The notes under the pieces are model-generated. The model saw only the letters and a list, made by a program, of their open reading frames with translations. It was not told where the DNA came from and ran no database searches. This document shows positions 10,628 to 22,664 of a DNA stretch of 31,605 bases, piece after piece. Source of the stretch: Paramacrobiotus richtersi (lineage: Eukaryota; Tardigrada; Eutardigrada; Parachela; Macrobiotidae); the NCBI GenBank assembly GCA_034698045.1, contig JAQGAU010000301.1, positions 1 to 31,605 of the forward strand. Direction: 5' to 3'. Position numbers and translations under genes: made by a program. How positions within the stretch are numbered: the stretch's first letter is position 1; each line of letters starts with the position of its first letter.

Positions 10628-13600
10628 CTACTGACTATCCACAAATTTCTCAGAATGTCGCGAGTCCCGATGCTTAATCAGACTGATCTCCTTTATAAAA
10701 CCCAGCTGGCACTCATCGCATCGATGGGGAAAATCCTCCAACGCAATCCGGTCTCGAGGTTTCACATAGCCCCTCTGACTGTACACGTAGATTCCCTGTT
10801 TTCGTTTCTCTTCCCGGTCCTTTTCAAACTGTTCCCTCAAATCCCCAATGTGAACCCAGCGAATATGCCTCGACATGGATGGCGCGGAGGCCATCAGCTG
10901 ACCGCACTGGTCACACGGCAGACGTTGACCTTTCGTCACCCCTTTGAATTTGGCCCTGACAGCGGCTTCCATTTCTTTATGTCTGCCACGTTGACGGGGC
11001 TGAAAAGATTTTCCTGTACTGCAGCGTTCCATATGAGCGGAAAGCTGTTTTTTACCGCCAGGAATTGCGTTCCGACAGACTGCACAGTACTGGGCTCGGG
11101 TGATGTCGTGGTAGGAACGGTAATGAGTGGCCAGTGGCGGATAAACTGAAAAAAGTAGAGAGTTTGATTTTGCCGATTCCAAGAGGCAAAAAAACCAACT
11201 GCGAAACAGCATCCAGAGTCAGCTAACATTCTTAAAGTGTTCTACATCTACTTTTAACTTTCAGTTGAAGCTAATGAAACATAGCAAGGATTTCTCCATT
11301 AACCAACTACATATAGTTATTTACGATAAACAGTTCATAATTCCTTGCCCTTGCTTTCAATTCGTAGCACTTTAACCAAACTTCGAGCCGTATTACACTT
11401 ACCAGTGATATTATAAACCAATACTAAAATATACTCGTACACTTTTTAGGATAGACACTACAAGGAAGGATTCAAGAAGCTCTCCGTAAACTCACTCACA
11501 CAACGTCCATCCATAAATGTACATGTTTCTTTCCCTAATAAAGGGATTTACTTATCTCTAAACGAAACTTAGCCGAACCGAATTTGAAAGTCGATACAGC
11601 CCTAGAATCAAAGGCTTCTAGAAAAAAATCAGACTTACCAGCGCATTTCTTATCACACAATGGACACGAAAACACCCCATCAACCTTGTGTTCCAGCACA
11701 TGATCGCCAAACTCCTTGGTTTTGTAGTATCGCTTTGCGCAATACAAACACTGAAATCCCTCATGTACGGTTCTCTTATGGAACCCCAACATTCGCTTCC
11801 ACTTGAACTTTTCTCCGCACTCTTCACACTGCTCCGCCCAGTCGGCCTCAATACGCACCAACTCCTCGGGATGACAATTTCGATAATGGGTTCGTGAGTG
11901 TCCGAGATAATATCTCCCACAGATTAGACATGGTTTCTTTTCATTATGTCGCAGAGCGTGTTTCGATATGTGAGCCACCAAATCGGAGAAGGCCGGTGCA
12001 TGGAAATCGCAGGCAGGACAATCCCGTTGCGAATGGTCACTGGAAATGTCGCGAGGGGAATGCTGGAACTGGTGGAGATCGAACACGCCTCTATTTATGT
12101 AGTGTCGATGACATGCGGCGCAATAATATGAGAATCTTCCTGTGGTCTTCATGTGCTCAACGGCAGTGTCGATCGCTGCAGGGTCCACTGTTAATACTGA
12201 ACCGTCTTTGTGCTGAAATCAACATAGAAGTATGGCTCTTGGTTAAATATATCTCCCGCACGAATTATCTACCAAATATACGCAATAACGATATCCAGTA
12301 ACGAAAGACATCACAACCGCCAATTCTAAACAAATCAATCGAATAACGAACCCGATTTACAAATCAATCAACCATATGCTGTTTGAACTTTGTAATTCAA
12401 CTCTCAAGCATACTTCTAGTAATCGAACATTAATTCTAAAAACAGTACGTATTCAGTAGTTGGTTAGCTTATAAGCGTTCACAAAACCACCTTACCACTG
12501 CTTTCACATGGATTTTCAATGACGTCTCCGAGGGACACTTTCTCCCACAGTACATGCATTCCACCGTCCACTGGGCGGCACACTCCGGATGAGCCCGGCG
12601 GATGTGCTGCGTCAGACCAGTTTTAGGACGCTCCGGTACAAAACCACATAAATGGCATGTCCTCTTGAGGATCTTGTTCTCGTCTTCCACAGAACAATAC
12701 AATTCATTTTTCTGAACATCTGACATGATATCAACATGTTGAATCGGTATGGCTGTTGAAAAATCAAACGAATCCTCAATAACATCGGCCGCGCTGTCAA
12801 TTTCCTCAGACGGAACATTGTATGGCACAGGGAGCGCTTCTGGTATTCCAAACCACGGCTCTACCGGCAGAGAATTTTGCAAACTGGCGGTAAGATCATT
12901 CAGTGATTCGGTTGTCTTTGCTCGGCGTCTTCGTCTTTTAAACGTTTCCAGTGTAGGGCCGTTCTTATTGTCAACAAATGGGATTCCGTCTTCTGGTAAA
13001 CCGACTTCGTCATTCGATATAACATCTGAGAAGAAGAAAAGAGAAAAAAATAATGGAAATATTCCACAAACCAGTATTCTCAATTTACAACGTAAATAAC
13101 AAAATTTAGTCAAACCTCACACAAATACAGATTCCAGTTCACAGTATACAAATATTCGAAACAGCAAACATTTCGAAAAGAAACGGGATTTTATTTTCAG
13201 TGATGACTGACTTTCGGGACAGTGTTTAACCTAAAGAAAAGACTCTACAGTAACTACAATTACCTAAAATTAAAACAATAAATTCATGCAACAAACACAT
13301 TTATTTGTACTGTACCCAGATTTTCCCTGTCAATGCTTTGTTCCAGCCGTCTTTTCTTCCGTCTGATCAACTTCTGCACTGTGGAGGCATCTTCCAGTTC
13401 TTTATCAGCGTTATTTCTCGCTCGCGCGTCTGCAACACGTTTCCGCGCCTTGCACGCCGGACACAATGCCGCACCGCCTTTAAACACCAGTGCGCATCCC
13501 CCATCGAAATTACTCTCCAGACCGGGACAAATGGTCGCACAACTCAACGACAATAACAGCTCCTTCAGGCACCAAAAATTCTCCAACGGGATGCGGCCAA

Positions 13601-14333
13601 ATTCGTTGCCGCTGTATAACAGATTATGGATCCTACAAATAAACCAACAATATTTTTACACAATATTTTGATCGTATGTCTTGTTAACATTTAGCATTTT
13701 TTTTAAAAAGGCAGAAACATTCTGTTTCGCGTTATTTTACACTTTATCTCGAGTAGAGAGTGCTCGGTAGAAAGTCGCCAAAACAAATACAAAACAAAAT
13801 AAAACTAAGAATCTACACAAAAAATCAGAATCATTTTCGTAAGAAAAGCAAGAATGAATTTCAGCGAGAATAAACCTCATCGATACACTGAAATTTAACT
13901 GTAGCAAAATCAAATGATTGTACAAACAATTATTTCAGTTTAGGATACATTAACACAAATGTCTCCATTTTACGCAGCTGACATACCTGATTTTCGGCAC
14001 AAGATCGGCCGCGACGTTCACGGCATGAGTGATTTCATATGACGCTTTATCAATACGGAAGAACATGACGAAATCATCATCATCCAGAAAGATGTTCCAC
14101 TCGGAAGGAAGGCTGACCAACGACAGACCGGATCGCAGTATAGAATAAGTAAACCGAATCTCGGTCGCTGGAGGTTCGTGTTCTTCGACGGGCATCTCAT
14201 CGTCGTCTTCTTCGGATTCGGAAATCGATGGTGAAGGAGAGAGGCAATCTTGAAGAAACTCGTCCCTGCTGAAATCACCGTCCTGAGGCGGGGCGTCGGT
14301 GTACTTAACTGTTGCTTGCAGCACTCTCTGCAT
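10628..14333 (-). CDS. Gene 3: THAP-less paralogue, multi-C2H2 zinc-finger protein (761 aa)
   Basis: Exons: 13987-14346 (coding from ATG 14333), 13316-13632, 12496-13025, 11639-12212 and 10628-11145. The frame is open and closes exactly from ATG 14333 (MQRVLQATVKY). The exon 2-6 architecture matches gene 2: acidic run (SESEEDDDE), DDDDFVMFFRID, TICPGLES...CPAC, basic linker KRRRRR, then about eleven fingers. Exon 4 is the longest of the set (530 nt). The intron between exons 5 and 6 is long (11146-11638). The would-be first exon at 14611-14742 is broken, so the protein most likely starts in exon 2 without THAP. The open frame over about 2.3 kb of exons suggests purifying selection or very recent THAP loss. 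If so, DNA contact would rest on the C2H2 fingers alone. Confidence 0.78.
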
Positions 14334-14610
14334 TCGAGCTACGACGCTATAAAATGCACAATTCTAGAATTATTTTCCACAGATTTTGATTAGGATCCGA
14401 GAAAAGTAATAATGAAAGTTATATTTAAAAAAAATGTATTCTGACAACAAATAACAACATTAATCGAGATGAATGCGGGCCTCTACAAAGCGATAAAAGA
14501 CATGCAAATTCTAAATTCATTACGATTAATTATTGATAAAAAACAGGAAACTAAATAATAAAAAATAACATGTAAATCAGTAAATGAAAAAAATGTAAAT
14601 AATATATTAC

Positions 14611-14742
14611 CGAGGTGGTAGTGTTTGTTTCTCGGGGATATCCTGAATACTGTTCTCAGGTGGCAGTGTTCGCTTCTCCGCGAGAATGCCATGGACTGTG
14701 GAAATTCACGCAGTCTACAACGCAACATTTCCAACAACCCAT
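14611..14742 (-). pseudogene. Relic THAP exon of gene 3 (internal deletion and frameshift)
   Basis: ATG 14742 opens MGCWKCCVVDC, the start of a THAP domain with its first cysteines. The FP pair, the tryptophan and the C-x2-H ligands are all missing. The exon is 132 nt instead of 305-362 nt. Its length is 0 modulo 3, whereas the intact exons are 2 modulo 3, so the frame into exon 2 is lost, and a TGA follows after 28 codons. The 3' end is well preserved: in the other frame it reads EKRTLPPEN...EKQTLPPR up to a good donor (CCTCG|GTAATA). This points to one deletion of about 200 bp or more inside the THAP coding part. A short 28-residue upstream peptide could still be made if transcription starts above it. 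Confidence 0.75.
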
Positions 14743-14822
14743 GACTGCCTGATAACGATTGCCGTCAGAGCAATAATGAACTGGTTTCCTTATGATCGTA
14801 TGATTGAGATTCTCATCTTAGG

Positions 14823-14913
14823 ACCAATCCACAAAGTCAAAGAGCCAATAAATAATAAATTATAAATATATGGTGGTTTCGAAGATGGTGCACTCTGGTA
14901 AGCGGACTGGGAG
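14823..14913. promoter_or_regulatory. Gene 3 proximal upstream block (CCAAT-type site and GTAAGCGGACTG block)
   Basis: ACCAATCCACAAAGTC (14823-14838) and CACTCTGGTAAGCGGACTGG (from 14891) match gene 1 in sequence, order and distance. These are the best-conserved parts of the gene 3 upstream region. Confidence 0.4.
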
Positions 14914-15044
14914 TGCGGGAGCAAACGAAGCAATCATAACTTTAGAAGAAAAATATCAACTTTCATAACAATTCCAAGTCGGAAAATCTTGAAAATAACT
15001 AAACTGCCCGTATAACGTAACAAACAGAATTGAGAGATTCGGAT

Positions 15045-15056
15045 CTCCCTGGGCGG
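15045..15056. promoter_or_regulatory. CTCCCTGGGCGG element upstream of gene 3
   Basis: This is the same core as upstream of genes 2 and 4, about 303 bp above the relic ATG 14742. It suggests that the gene 3 promoter survived the loss of the THAP exon. TTCGGATC lies just to its left on the plus strand. Confidence 0.45.
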
Positions 15057-16043
15057 GCAGTGCCTTTGGTGCGCGGGGCAATTCTTGCTTTCCTTGTCCT
15101 GGAAACTCGAAAAAAATAGTGCAACTTGCAAACAGTGCGACTCTGCTATTTGTGATATTATTTACACAATTTCAACATTTACATTGGTTATTTTATAGAT
15201 AGTGTTCGACAATTTTGTGCGTTATGGCAGAATCAATGTAAGTAGTTTTCGAGTTGGCAATACACCAAGAACAGTAAGACAACTCGAAAGGCCATTCAGC
15301 CGCAAGACGCGAGAACCGTTGCGTTTACCGTGCAGGAAAATTTTAACAAATTGGCTCACCAACGAATAAACATGGGCTTGATCCGCAGGAACAGCCGTAC
15401 ATTGGCGGCATTCGATTCAAATGAATGATCCAGTCGCAGACCTTTCGGAAGTGGCGAAGCTCACTTCCGGTTCGGCGAATATGTAGATCATCGGAAGGAC
15501 GAGGAAAGAACAAGCGTTTGGGTTTGAGTCTTGGTCTGGGTGTGATGTGATGCGCGTGTGCATATTTCCTTGCGAATCTTGTTCCTTGCACGAAAGGTCA
15601 ACAGTTGCAGTATCACATGACATTGTTGTAAATGCAAACATGACAAAATTAAAACCGAATTTTCAAAGGAAAGTGTTTGTATTGTGTCATATATGATGGA
15701 CTAGCATTAGATCACATTGTTATTAACAAAAGACAGAACGAAAACGTAGCTGTTCCCATCTTCATGTTTTAAAATGTGCGATCTCTTAAAGTGGTGTAGA
15801 ATGTGCGATAAAACGACCGCAAGAAATACAACTTTGTTTTTCCAGCAGTACATAACTGTCAATCCGCAGTGGAACTCAAGTTTCGTATTGCACTTGGAAC
15901 AAGATGGCTTCTCAACGCGAGAAAGGCATAAAATCAAACCAAACTATCCGCGCAACACATTAAAGTATCGTACCAACATGTAAAACACTTTAACAAACTC
16001 AACTGATAAAAGATCAACAAAGTCGGTAAAAAAAGGTCACCAA

Positions 16044-19000
16044 CTAACTATCCGTGCACTTCACCGGATGTACCCTATCCCGGTGCTTAGTCAGACTGAT
16101 CTCCTTGATAAAACCCAACTGGCACTCATCACATCGATAGGGAAAATCCTCCAGCGCCATCCGCCGTCGAGGTTTGACATAAGTCCGCCATGGGCTGACA
16201 TAGGTTCCCAGTTTCTTTTTCTTTTCCTTGTTCTTCTCCACTCGTTCTTTCAAGTCCCCAATGTGGATCCAGCGAATATGCTTCGACATGGATACGGCGG
16301 AGGCCAGCAGCTTACCGCACTGATCACACGGTAGACGTTGACCTTTCGTCGCTTCTTGATATCTAGCCTTCACAGCGGCTTCCATTTCTCGGTGTTTACC
16401 GCGTTGACGGGAGTAAAAAGGTATTCCTCGACTGCAGCGCTCCATATGAATAGAGAGATGTTTGTTACCGCCCGCAATGGCTTTTCGACAGATTGAACAG
16501 TACTGTGCTCGGGTTATGTCGTGGTTGTAACGGTAATGCAGGGCCAGTTTCGGATAAACTGAAATAACAATGCAAACCTTTTGCCGACTTTCAAGTGGCA
16601 CAGAGATAGTCTACTGTAATCTACATGCAAAACGGAAAACAAAGCAATCTAATATAGAAACCAGTGCAAAAGTAAAATGTACAACTCGGTTTCAGTCCGA
16701 TTTGACCATAGCAAAGCATAAAGATGTCGAGAAGTCAGTTCACAGTTATTCACTTACCGTCGAATTTCTTGTCGCACAACGGACACGGAAGCACACCGTC
16801 AACTCTGTGTTCCAGCACATGATCGCCAAATTCCTTGCTTTTGTAGTACCGCTTGGCGCAATATAAACACTGATACCCCGCATGCGCGGTTGTCTTGTGG
16901 AAGCCCAACATCCGCTTCCACTTGAACTTCTCCCCGCACTCTTCACACTGCTCCGTCCAATCGGCCTCAGCACGCCGCATCTCCTGGGGATGATAATACT
17001 GATAATGGGCTCGTAGGTGTTTGTAATATCTTCCACAGATTAGGCATGGTTTCTTGTCTTTATGCCGCAGTGCGTGATCCGACATGTGAGCCGACAAGTC
17101 GGACAAACTCGGTGCATGGAAATCGCAGGCCGGACAGTCCCGTTGCGGATGTTCAGCGGAAGTGTCGGGAGGGGAATGCTGGAACTGGTGGAGATCGAAA
17201 ACGGCTTTACTAACGTAGTGTCGATGACATGCTGCGCAGTGATAAGTGAGCGTTCCCGTGGTCTTTATGTGTTCGACAGCAGCTTCGATCGCGGCAGGGT
17301 CCACAGCTGCGGTAACTGAGCCGTCTTTGTGCTGAAATCAATTCGGCATTCGTTTGTCTGTATTTACCACATTAACAATCATGCTGGAAATCGCCGTATG
17401 ATACGCAACAGGCATTATATCGAAATATCCGTCCTTAAACTGAAATTTGATTTTAACATAAAACTCTCACAACCTGTCCATACTTATTAGATCATGCTTA
17501 CTTTGCAACACTGATTCCAACGGTACAACACAGGTTCACCTTCCAACGGTCAGAAAAAAGACTACTAACTTTACTAGTTTGATATTTTTTTATGGTGCCA
17601 ACATAGTTAACCATTATTACTCTACTGACTGCCCTCCAGAAGCATCTTACCATCGCTTTCACGTGGATTTTCAATGACGTCTCAGAGGGGCATTTTCTCC
17701 CACAGTACACACATTCCAGCGTCCACTGGGCAGCACACTCCGGATGAGACCGGCGGATGTGATAAGTCAAACTTTTTGCAGCAGTATCGGCTACAAAATC
17801 ACACAGATGACACGTCTTCCTGTTGATCTTGTTATCCTCTTGCGCAGGACAATAGTAATCATTCTGCTCAACATCTTCCGTGATGCCAACCTCATTAGCT
17901 GGCGAAAATTCCGACGAATCCATAACAACATCGGCAGGGTTGCCAGTCTCCTCAGCCGGAACAGTATCTGATACAGGCAGTTGTTCTGGTGTTCCACACA
18001 ATGGATCAACCGGTAGAAAATTTTCTGGATTGGCGGTAAAATTCAGGTGTGATTTGTTTGTCTTTGCTCGACGTTTTCTCGGCGTTTCTACCGGAGGGTC
18101 TTCCGTCTTTTCGTCAAACGGGGTTTCGTTGGTTGGTAAGTTGACTTCGTCAGTCGGTATGAGAAGATCTGTGAGCAACACGGAAAGGATGTACTGGACA
18201 TATCCCACAAACCAATGTATCCTACACACAATACAGATGTGTGTTCATAATAGTGTATCATAATATTTGAATATCCTGCCTGCCTAAGAAAGCTAATAAC
18301 CGAAAAAGCGATCTGTTACCATTTGGAAAAGAAATGTCGCATTTATCTTCACTTTTGACTGACTTCCACCATAAAGCTTTACTTTAAGAAAACAAAACCG
18401 CAGTAAACAACAATTAAAAGAAAATAATAAAATTGATTAAAAAAGAAAAAAATTATAAAAAGTAAAAAAAATTTAATATAAAATAAAACGTTTTTTGTTA
18501 AAAACGTATTTAAAAAATAACGTTTTTTGAATTAACTAAATAATAAAATTGAATAATATTAATTAATTAATATAATTATTTTAAGTAATTAATTAAATTA
18601 ATAATAATAAATCTAAGAAACCTATTGTATCTATGCAAGCAATGTAGTGAATGTACCCAAGATTTCCCTGTCACTGCTGTCTTCATCCCGTCCCTTCTTC
18701 CGTCGGGTCCATTTCCGCGCTTTGAACGCGTCTTCCGGTTCTTCAAGAGCGTTATCTCTTGTTCGCTGATATATTATGCGGCGTTTCAGGGATCTACAGG
18801 CCGGACACAACGCAGCCCCGCCTTTATACACCAGTGCACATCCCCCGTGGAAATTACTCTCCAAACCAGGGCAAATGGTCGCACAACCCAACGCCACTAA
18901 CAGCTCTTTCAGGCACCAGAAATTCTCCAACGGAGTGTGACCAAATTCGTTGCCACGGTACAGGAAATTATGGATCCTGTAAATAAATCGAACAATATTT

Positions 19001-21269
19001 TCACACCATGGTATTTTGATCGTAGATCTTGTTTACATTTATCAGCAGAAAACAAATATTCTTCTTCGTGTATTTTTACTTCAACTCGAGGAGTAAAGCT
19101 TTTAGAAACTTTCACGCTTGACAGAAGAAAATCTCACTAGAAAAAATTTACAAAAATACGAATAACATATCAGTAATTACTATGAAAAGCTATGAAACTA
19201 ATAATAAAAAAACTGAAATTTATTCTCAGCCATTTAAACTCTGATGGGAATAAAATAATATTATCATTTCAGAACCTGTGATTTCAATTTTCGACACATG
19301 TATTAACGACAAATATTTATTTTTTACGAAGCTACACGCTTACATCTCCAAATTCACAATGTGAATGTATCATACACACGTCACAAAGTCAAACACAATA
19401 ATAATTTAAACACAACAGTCATGTTGCCCTGTTTACCGCATGATACAACATCAGATTTACAACTAAAGCAGTCATAAAAAAATCAAACACATGCTCCTTA
19501 CTGAAAGCACAAGTCTACATAGCAAGTACGAAAAAGTACATGACATACCTAATTTTTGTTACCAGATCGGCCGCAACAATGACGGCATGCGTGATTTCAT
19601 ATGACACCTTATCAATACGGAAGAACATGACGAAATCATCATCATCCAGAAAGATGTTCCACTCGGGAGGGAGGGTGACAAGCGACAGACCGGATCGCAA
19701 TATGGAATAAGTAAACTGAATCTCCGTCGTGGACGATTCCTGTTCTGTAACGGACATCCCATTGTCATGGGAAATTGATATGTCACAACTCAAGTAAAGA
19801 ACGTAATATCAATAACCTGAACCTGACTCTTCGTGGTCGATTGACAGCGTAGCGTCCGGGTCCACGGGCTCCAGGGTTTCGTCCATTAGTGAAGAATCAC
19901 GAGGTTGTACTATCAACACACTGAAAACAGATTATATATTTTAACCCCAAGCACTGTAATTACGGCAAGCAAAGCATTCGTCTATGGCTATGTCGATTTT
20001 TTCTTTTAATGTGAGCATGATGCATGTACACTCCCCGTGTTGCTCAATAGGGGATTGTCCATTACTGGCTACTAATTCTGACATTTCGCATACCTTTCCG
20101 CTGGCTGTTTAGAATGCTTTGCGCACAGACGTTTGTCCTCTCCTATAGAACCTATCTTTGTGCAGTCCCAGGCATCACATAAGCGCCGGGTGCGCCCTCC
20201 GCATCGTTTGAACTTTTTCCCGTCCCGGCGTTCGATCTTGATGCTCGCACGAGGGCTCACCACGTCGACAGTTGCTACCGTCTCTGGTGGTCCGTTCTCT
20301 TCGATGTGCATCTTCTCATCGTCGTCAGACGTAGAAACTGATGGTGACGTCGAAAGGCACTGTACAAGCAACTTCTCCCTGTCGCAACCACCCTCCTGAC
20401 GTGGTCGCTCGGTATACGCGACTGGTGCTCGTAATACTTTCTGCAGTTCGAGCCAGCTGTAAAAAATTCTCCATGTTACAATTACAGGCTGAAAATGATG
20501 ATATTCAGCGATGACGCTGTAAAATGCACAAATTATAAATTAACTGTCATATAAATCATACAAATTATTATACAAATTATACAAATCATGATACGAATTA
20601 TTACATAAACTATACAAATTATTAAATAAATTACACAAATTATTATGTAAATTATACAAATTAGTATCAATTATACAAATTATTATACGCAGCTTGTGCT
20701 TAGAATTTAAGAACTATCAATGACCGTGATAACTGATATTCAAAGCAAAAAATGCATTATGAAAAAAGTAAAAAATAAATCAAAAGTGAACCGAGGTCTC
20801 CATAAAACAGACAAAAAAGTCTAAATTCATTATAATTAAATTAATTAAATGACCAACAAAAGAATCTGAAATACACCGCAAAAAAAATGAAAATTTGTGA
20901 ATGTAAAAAATGTAAATAACATATTAGCTATAAATAACATATTAATTAGTCATATTACCGAGGTGGCAGTGGTTGTTTCTCTGGCACGATTTGTTTATTT
21001 GGCCGTAGGCTTGGTATAACATTAGCTTTAAGTCTCCTTTTATAAGTGTCGCAGTGTTTGGTCTGAAAGTCCTCGGGACGAAAATGATCCGAGCAAATGC
21101 AAGCCCACGTCGTGGGCTGCCAATCCGGTCCACGGGCAGCAAACTGCACCCATGCTGCACGGTGGTAGTCTCGGACAGGGAACTTGTGATAACTCGGTGC
21201 AGGCCCTTCGGCAGGCAGTGGATCGCGGACGTTCGCACAGTCTACGACGCAGCATTTATACAAGACCAT
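16044..21269 (-). CDS. Gene 4: THAP + extra Cys/His module + multi-C2H2 protein, eight exons (966 aa)
   Basis: Exons: 20959-21269, 20094-20456 (or 20094-20516), 19817-19920, 19549-19744, 18657-18976, 17651-18168, 16758-17331 and 16044-16558. The frame closes exactly. The THAP domain has C6/C7, C11, W40, C59-x2-H62 and P86. The single exon 2 of genes 1-3 is replaced by three exons. The first keeps the acidic start (LSTSPSVSTSDDDE), then runs into a new basic, cysteine-rich module. The second (SVLIVQPRDSS...) has no counterpart in genes 1-3. The third resumes the family sequence at EQESSTTEIQF and contains DDDDFVMFFRID. The last four exons match genes 1-3, with about eleven fingers and a terminal VHPVKCTDS. 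The weak points are the 72-nt intron 19745-19816, whose donor could also be 6 nt upstream at 19823, and the choice of exon 2 acceptor. Confidence 0.78.
18405..18612. repeat. AT-rich low-complexity block in a gene 4 intron
   Basis: About 200 bp of almost pure A/T with ATTAATTAATTAA runs and short inverted copies of AACGTTTTTT/AAAAAACG-type sequence, inside intron 18169-18656. Confidence 0.75.
19817..19920 (-). other. Gene 4-specific exon 2b (acidic linker, about 35 aa)
   Basis: The acceptor is CTGTTTTCAG at 19921-19930 and the donor TCAG|GTTATT follows 19817 (an equal-phase donor follows 19823). It reads VLIVQPRDSSLMDETLEPVD and then an acidic, serine-rich tail, with no stop in the needed frame. 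Both flanking junctions keep phase with exons 20094-20456 and 19549-19744. No counterpart is visible in genes 1, 2, 3 or 5. It is an inferred exon based only on splice signals and frame. Confidence 0.5.
20094..20456 (-). other. Gene 4 exon 2a carrying a novel C-x7-C-x4-C-x12-C-x2-H module
   Basis: After an acidic stretch shared with the other genes, this exon encodes a very basic segment (SIKIERRDGKKFKRC), then cysteines spaced C-x7-C-x4-C-x12-C-x2-H, ending LCAKHSKQPAE. The exon ends at donor GAAAG|GTATGC (phase 2). The C-x4-C-x12-C-x2-H part resembles single-knuckle zinc modules of the type C..GC........LC..H (for example WRKY19-like repeats), but I cannot assign it to a named family. Genes 1-3 have nothing like it. 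The acidic motif occurs both here and, degenerately, before exon 19549-19744, so the region probably arose by partial duplication of exon 2. Confidence 0.6.
20556..20688. repeat. Degenerate tandem repeat (ATACAAATTATT-like)
   Basis: Around seven or eight irregular copies of ATACAAATTAT or close variants, spaced 12-24 bp apart, lie in the first intron of gene 4, close upstream of the duplicated exon 2 acceptors. Confidence 0.7.
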
Positions 21270-21413
21270 GACTGCCTTGTAAAGACTGCTGTAAGAACAG
21301 AAGTGAGAAATCAACTGCTTTCTGTATGGTAGTCAAAATTCAGTGATAATTCAGGCCATCATTGCTGTTGGATCCGTAAAACAAACGTTGAGAGATTCTG
21401 AATGAAGACCCCG

Positions 21414-21430
21414 GTATTAGCGGACTGCGG
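21414..21430. promoter_or_regulatory. TTAGCGGACTGCGGA block upstream of gene 4
   Basis: TATTAGCGGACTGCGGA lies about 145-160 bp above ATG 21269, the counterpart of the AGCGGACTG block before genes 1 and 3. A GAGCAAAC motif follows within 15 bp here, as it does downstream of the block in gene 3. Confidence 0.35.
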
Positions 21431-21567
21431 ATACCGAGCAAACAAAATAAGTTATAACTTTATCATCAGGAGTAAACTGTAAAAGAGATCAGCTTTCGAA
21501 AAAATTTCAACGTCTGAAAAAGAAATGCCAAAGCGAAATACACTTGTTCCGGACTCGAGCAACTTAC

Positions 21568-21607
21568 CCGCTCCCTGGGCGGCACAGCCTATGGTCTGTC
21601 GGATCGT
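21568..21607. promoter_or_regulatory. Bipartite element CCGCTCCCTGGGCGG ... TCGGATCGT upstream of gene 4
   Basis: The 15-mer at 21568-21582 is identical to the one before gene 2, and TCGGATCGT follows at 21599-21607. It lies 299-338 bp upstream of ATG 21269. The surrounding spacer has diverged far more than these two blocks. Confidence 0.5.
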
Positions 21608-22473
21608 TCAACTTGTGTCCGAAAAACGACGTTTTAGAAAGGCAATCGCGAGGATTAGTACTAGTGATCGATGCAATCGATAGTGTGCCCGGAGCTCAGA
21701 AATTAAAAAAAAGAATAAATTAATGATCATCCCAGGTGTAACAATAATATCAACAGAAAGCAATCTGATCAAATAAAAATGGAACCGTTCTCGTAGTCAA
21801 CTGTGCATTGCCGCGCATAATTCATAAACGCTAACGTTGAAACAAAAAACAAATCGATCGGCTTTTCCAAGTATCCAAAAACAACTTCTTCCGATTTTTT
21901 TAAACAAAAATTATCGTTTACTCATACTGAACAATAAGGCCCATACTCAGGCATACTGGACTGCGGATTGCGAACGTTTTGTGTGTAATGGGAACTTTTG
22001 GACATAGTGATCGGTAGTTTTTTCAAATGTCTGGAATTGTCAAATAAGTGGCGCGCTAGAAAAAAACAACACAGCCTGTATTGCGTAATGGTCCCTATAA
22101 ACAGCTTCATTCAGGCGTGCCGGCCTGGTATTTACACATAATTTTCCTTTAAATTCAAAGTGGCGACAGTGGCAGGTCGGTGGTTTAAATATAAAAATAT
22201 ATGGACATACAGCAATTAGATCTCATACAGTGTTGGGCCCTTTTCTCAAGAAACAATGTCAGTGTCCCGGCATAAAACCAGTAAAAAAACCCGCGATAGT
22301 AAAAAAATAATTATAAGCAATAAGTGAAATTATCCAAGTCACTAGAAAAATGTTCAGAAAATTGTAAAAGAAATTTTCCGTTACACTTTACATGTGGGAA
22401 AAAAGGCTGGAAAGATTGATAAAGATGTGCCAAGTGTTCAAAAATAAGACCTATGTATGAATGTCCACTGTGA

Positions 22474-22526
22474 TTTGGAAGGGAACAGAGAGAAGCATGT
22501 TTTGGAAGGGGACAGAGAGGCGCAAG
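22474..22526. repeat. Imperfect tandem duplication, unit 27 bp
   Basis: TTTGGAAGGGAACAGAGAG and TTTGGAAGGGGACAGAGAG start 27 bp apart (22474 and 22501). Confidence 0.7.
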
Positions 22527-22664
22527 TTGGAAATGAAGCTGCACAAAGTCACAGACATTCGGGTGCGCTACCTATTGCAAGTGATAGTTTAAACTTTAAC
22601 AGCTTTTCGAGAAATCCGAGCCGATAGTTTTGTAGAGAATTAAATTTTGTACGCAATGGTATAA

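Larger units (their letters stand above)
14743..16043. other. Spacer between genes 3 and 4
   Basis: It holds the gene 3 upstream elements up to about 15060, then about 1 kb of unrecognised sequence. Frames at 15343-15641 on the minus strand and 15774-15983 on the plus strand are open but show no family motif, splice support or codon pattern like the neighbouring exons. Confidence 0.55.

Noticed and set aside
10655-11149. Long plus-strand frame opposite gene 3 exon 6 (and similar ones opposite the same exon of genes 1, 2 and 4)
   Set aside because: It is an antisense shadow of conserved finger-coding sequence; the minus-strand frame has the C2H2 ligands and matching splice sites.
14483-14737. 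84-codon minus-strand frame overlapping the gene 3 first exon
   Set aside because: It starts in the wrong frame within the THAP relic and runs into the intron; it carries no THAP ligands and does not join exon 2 in phase.
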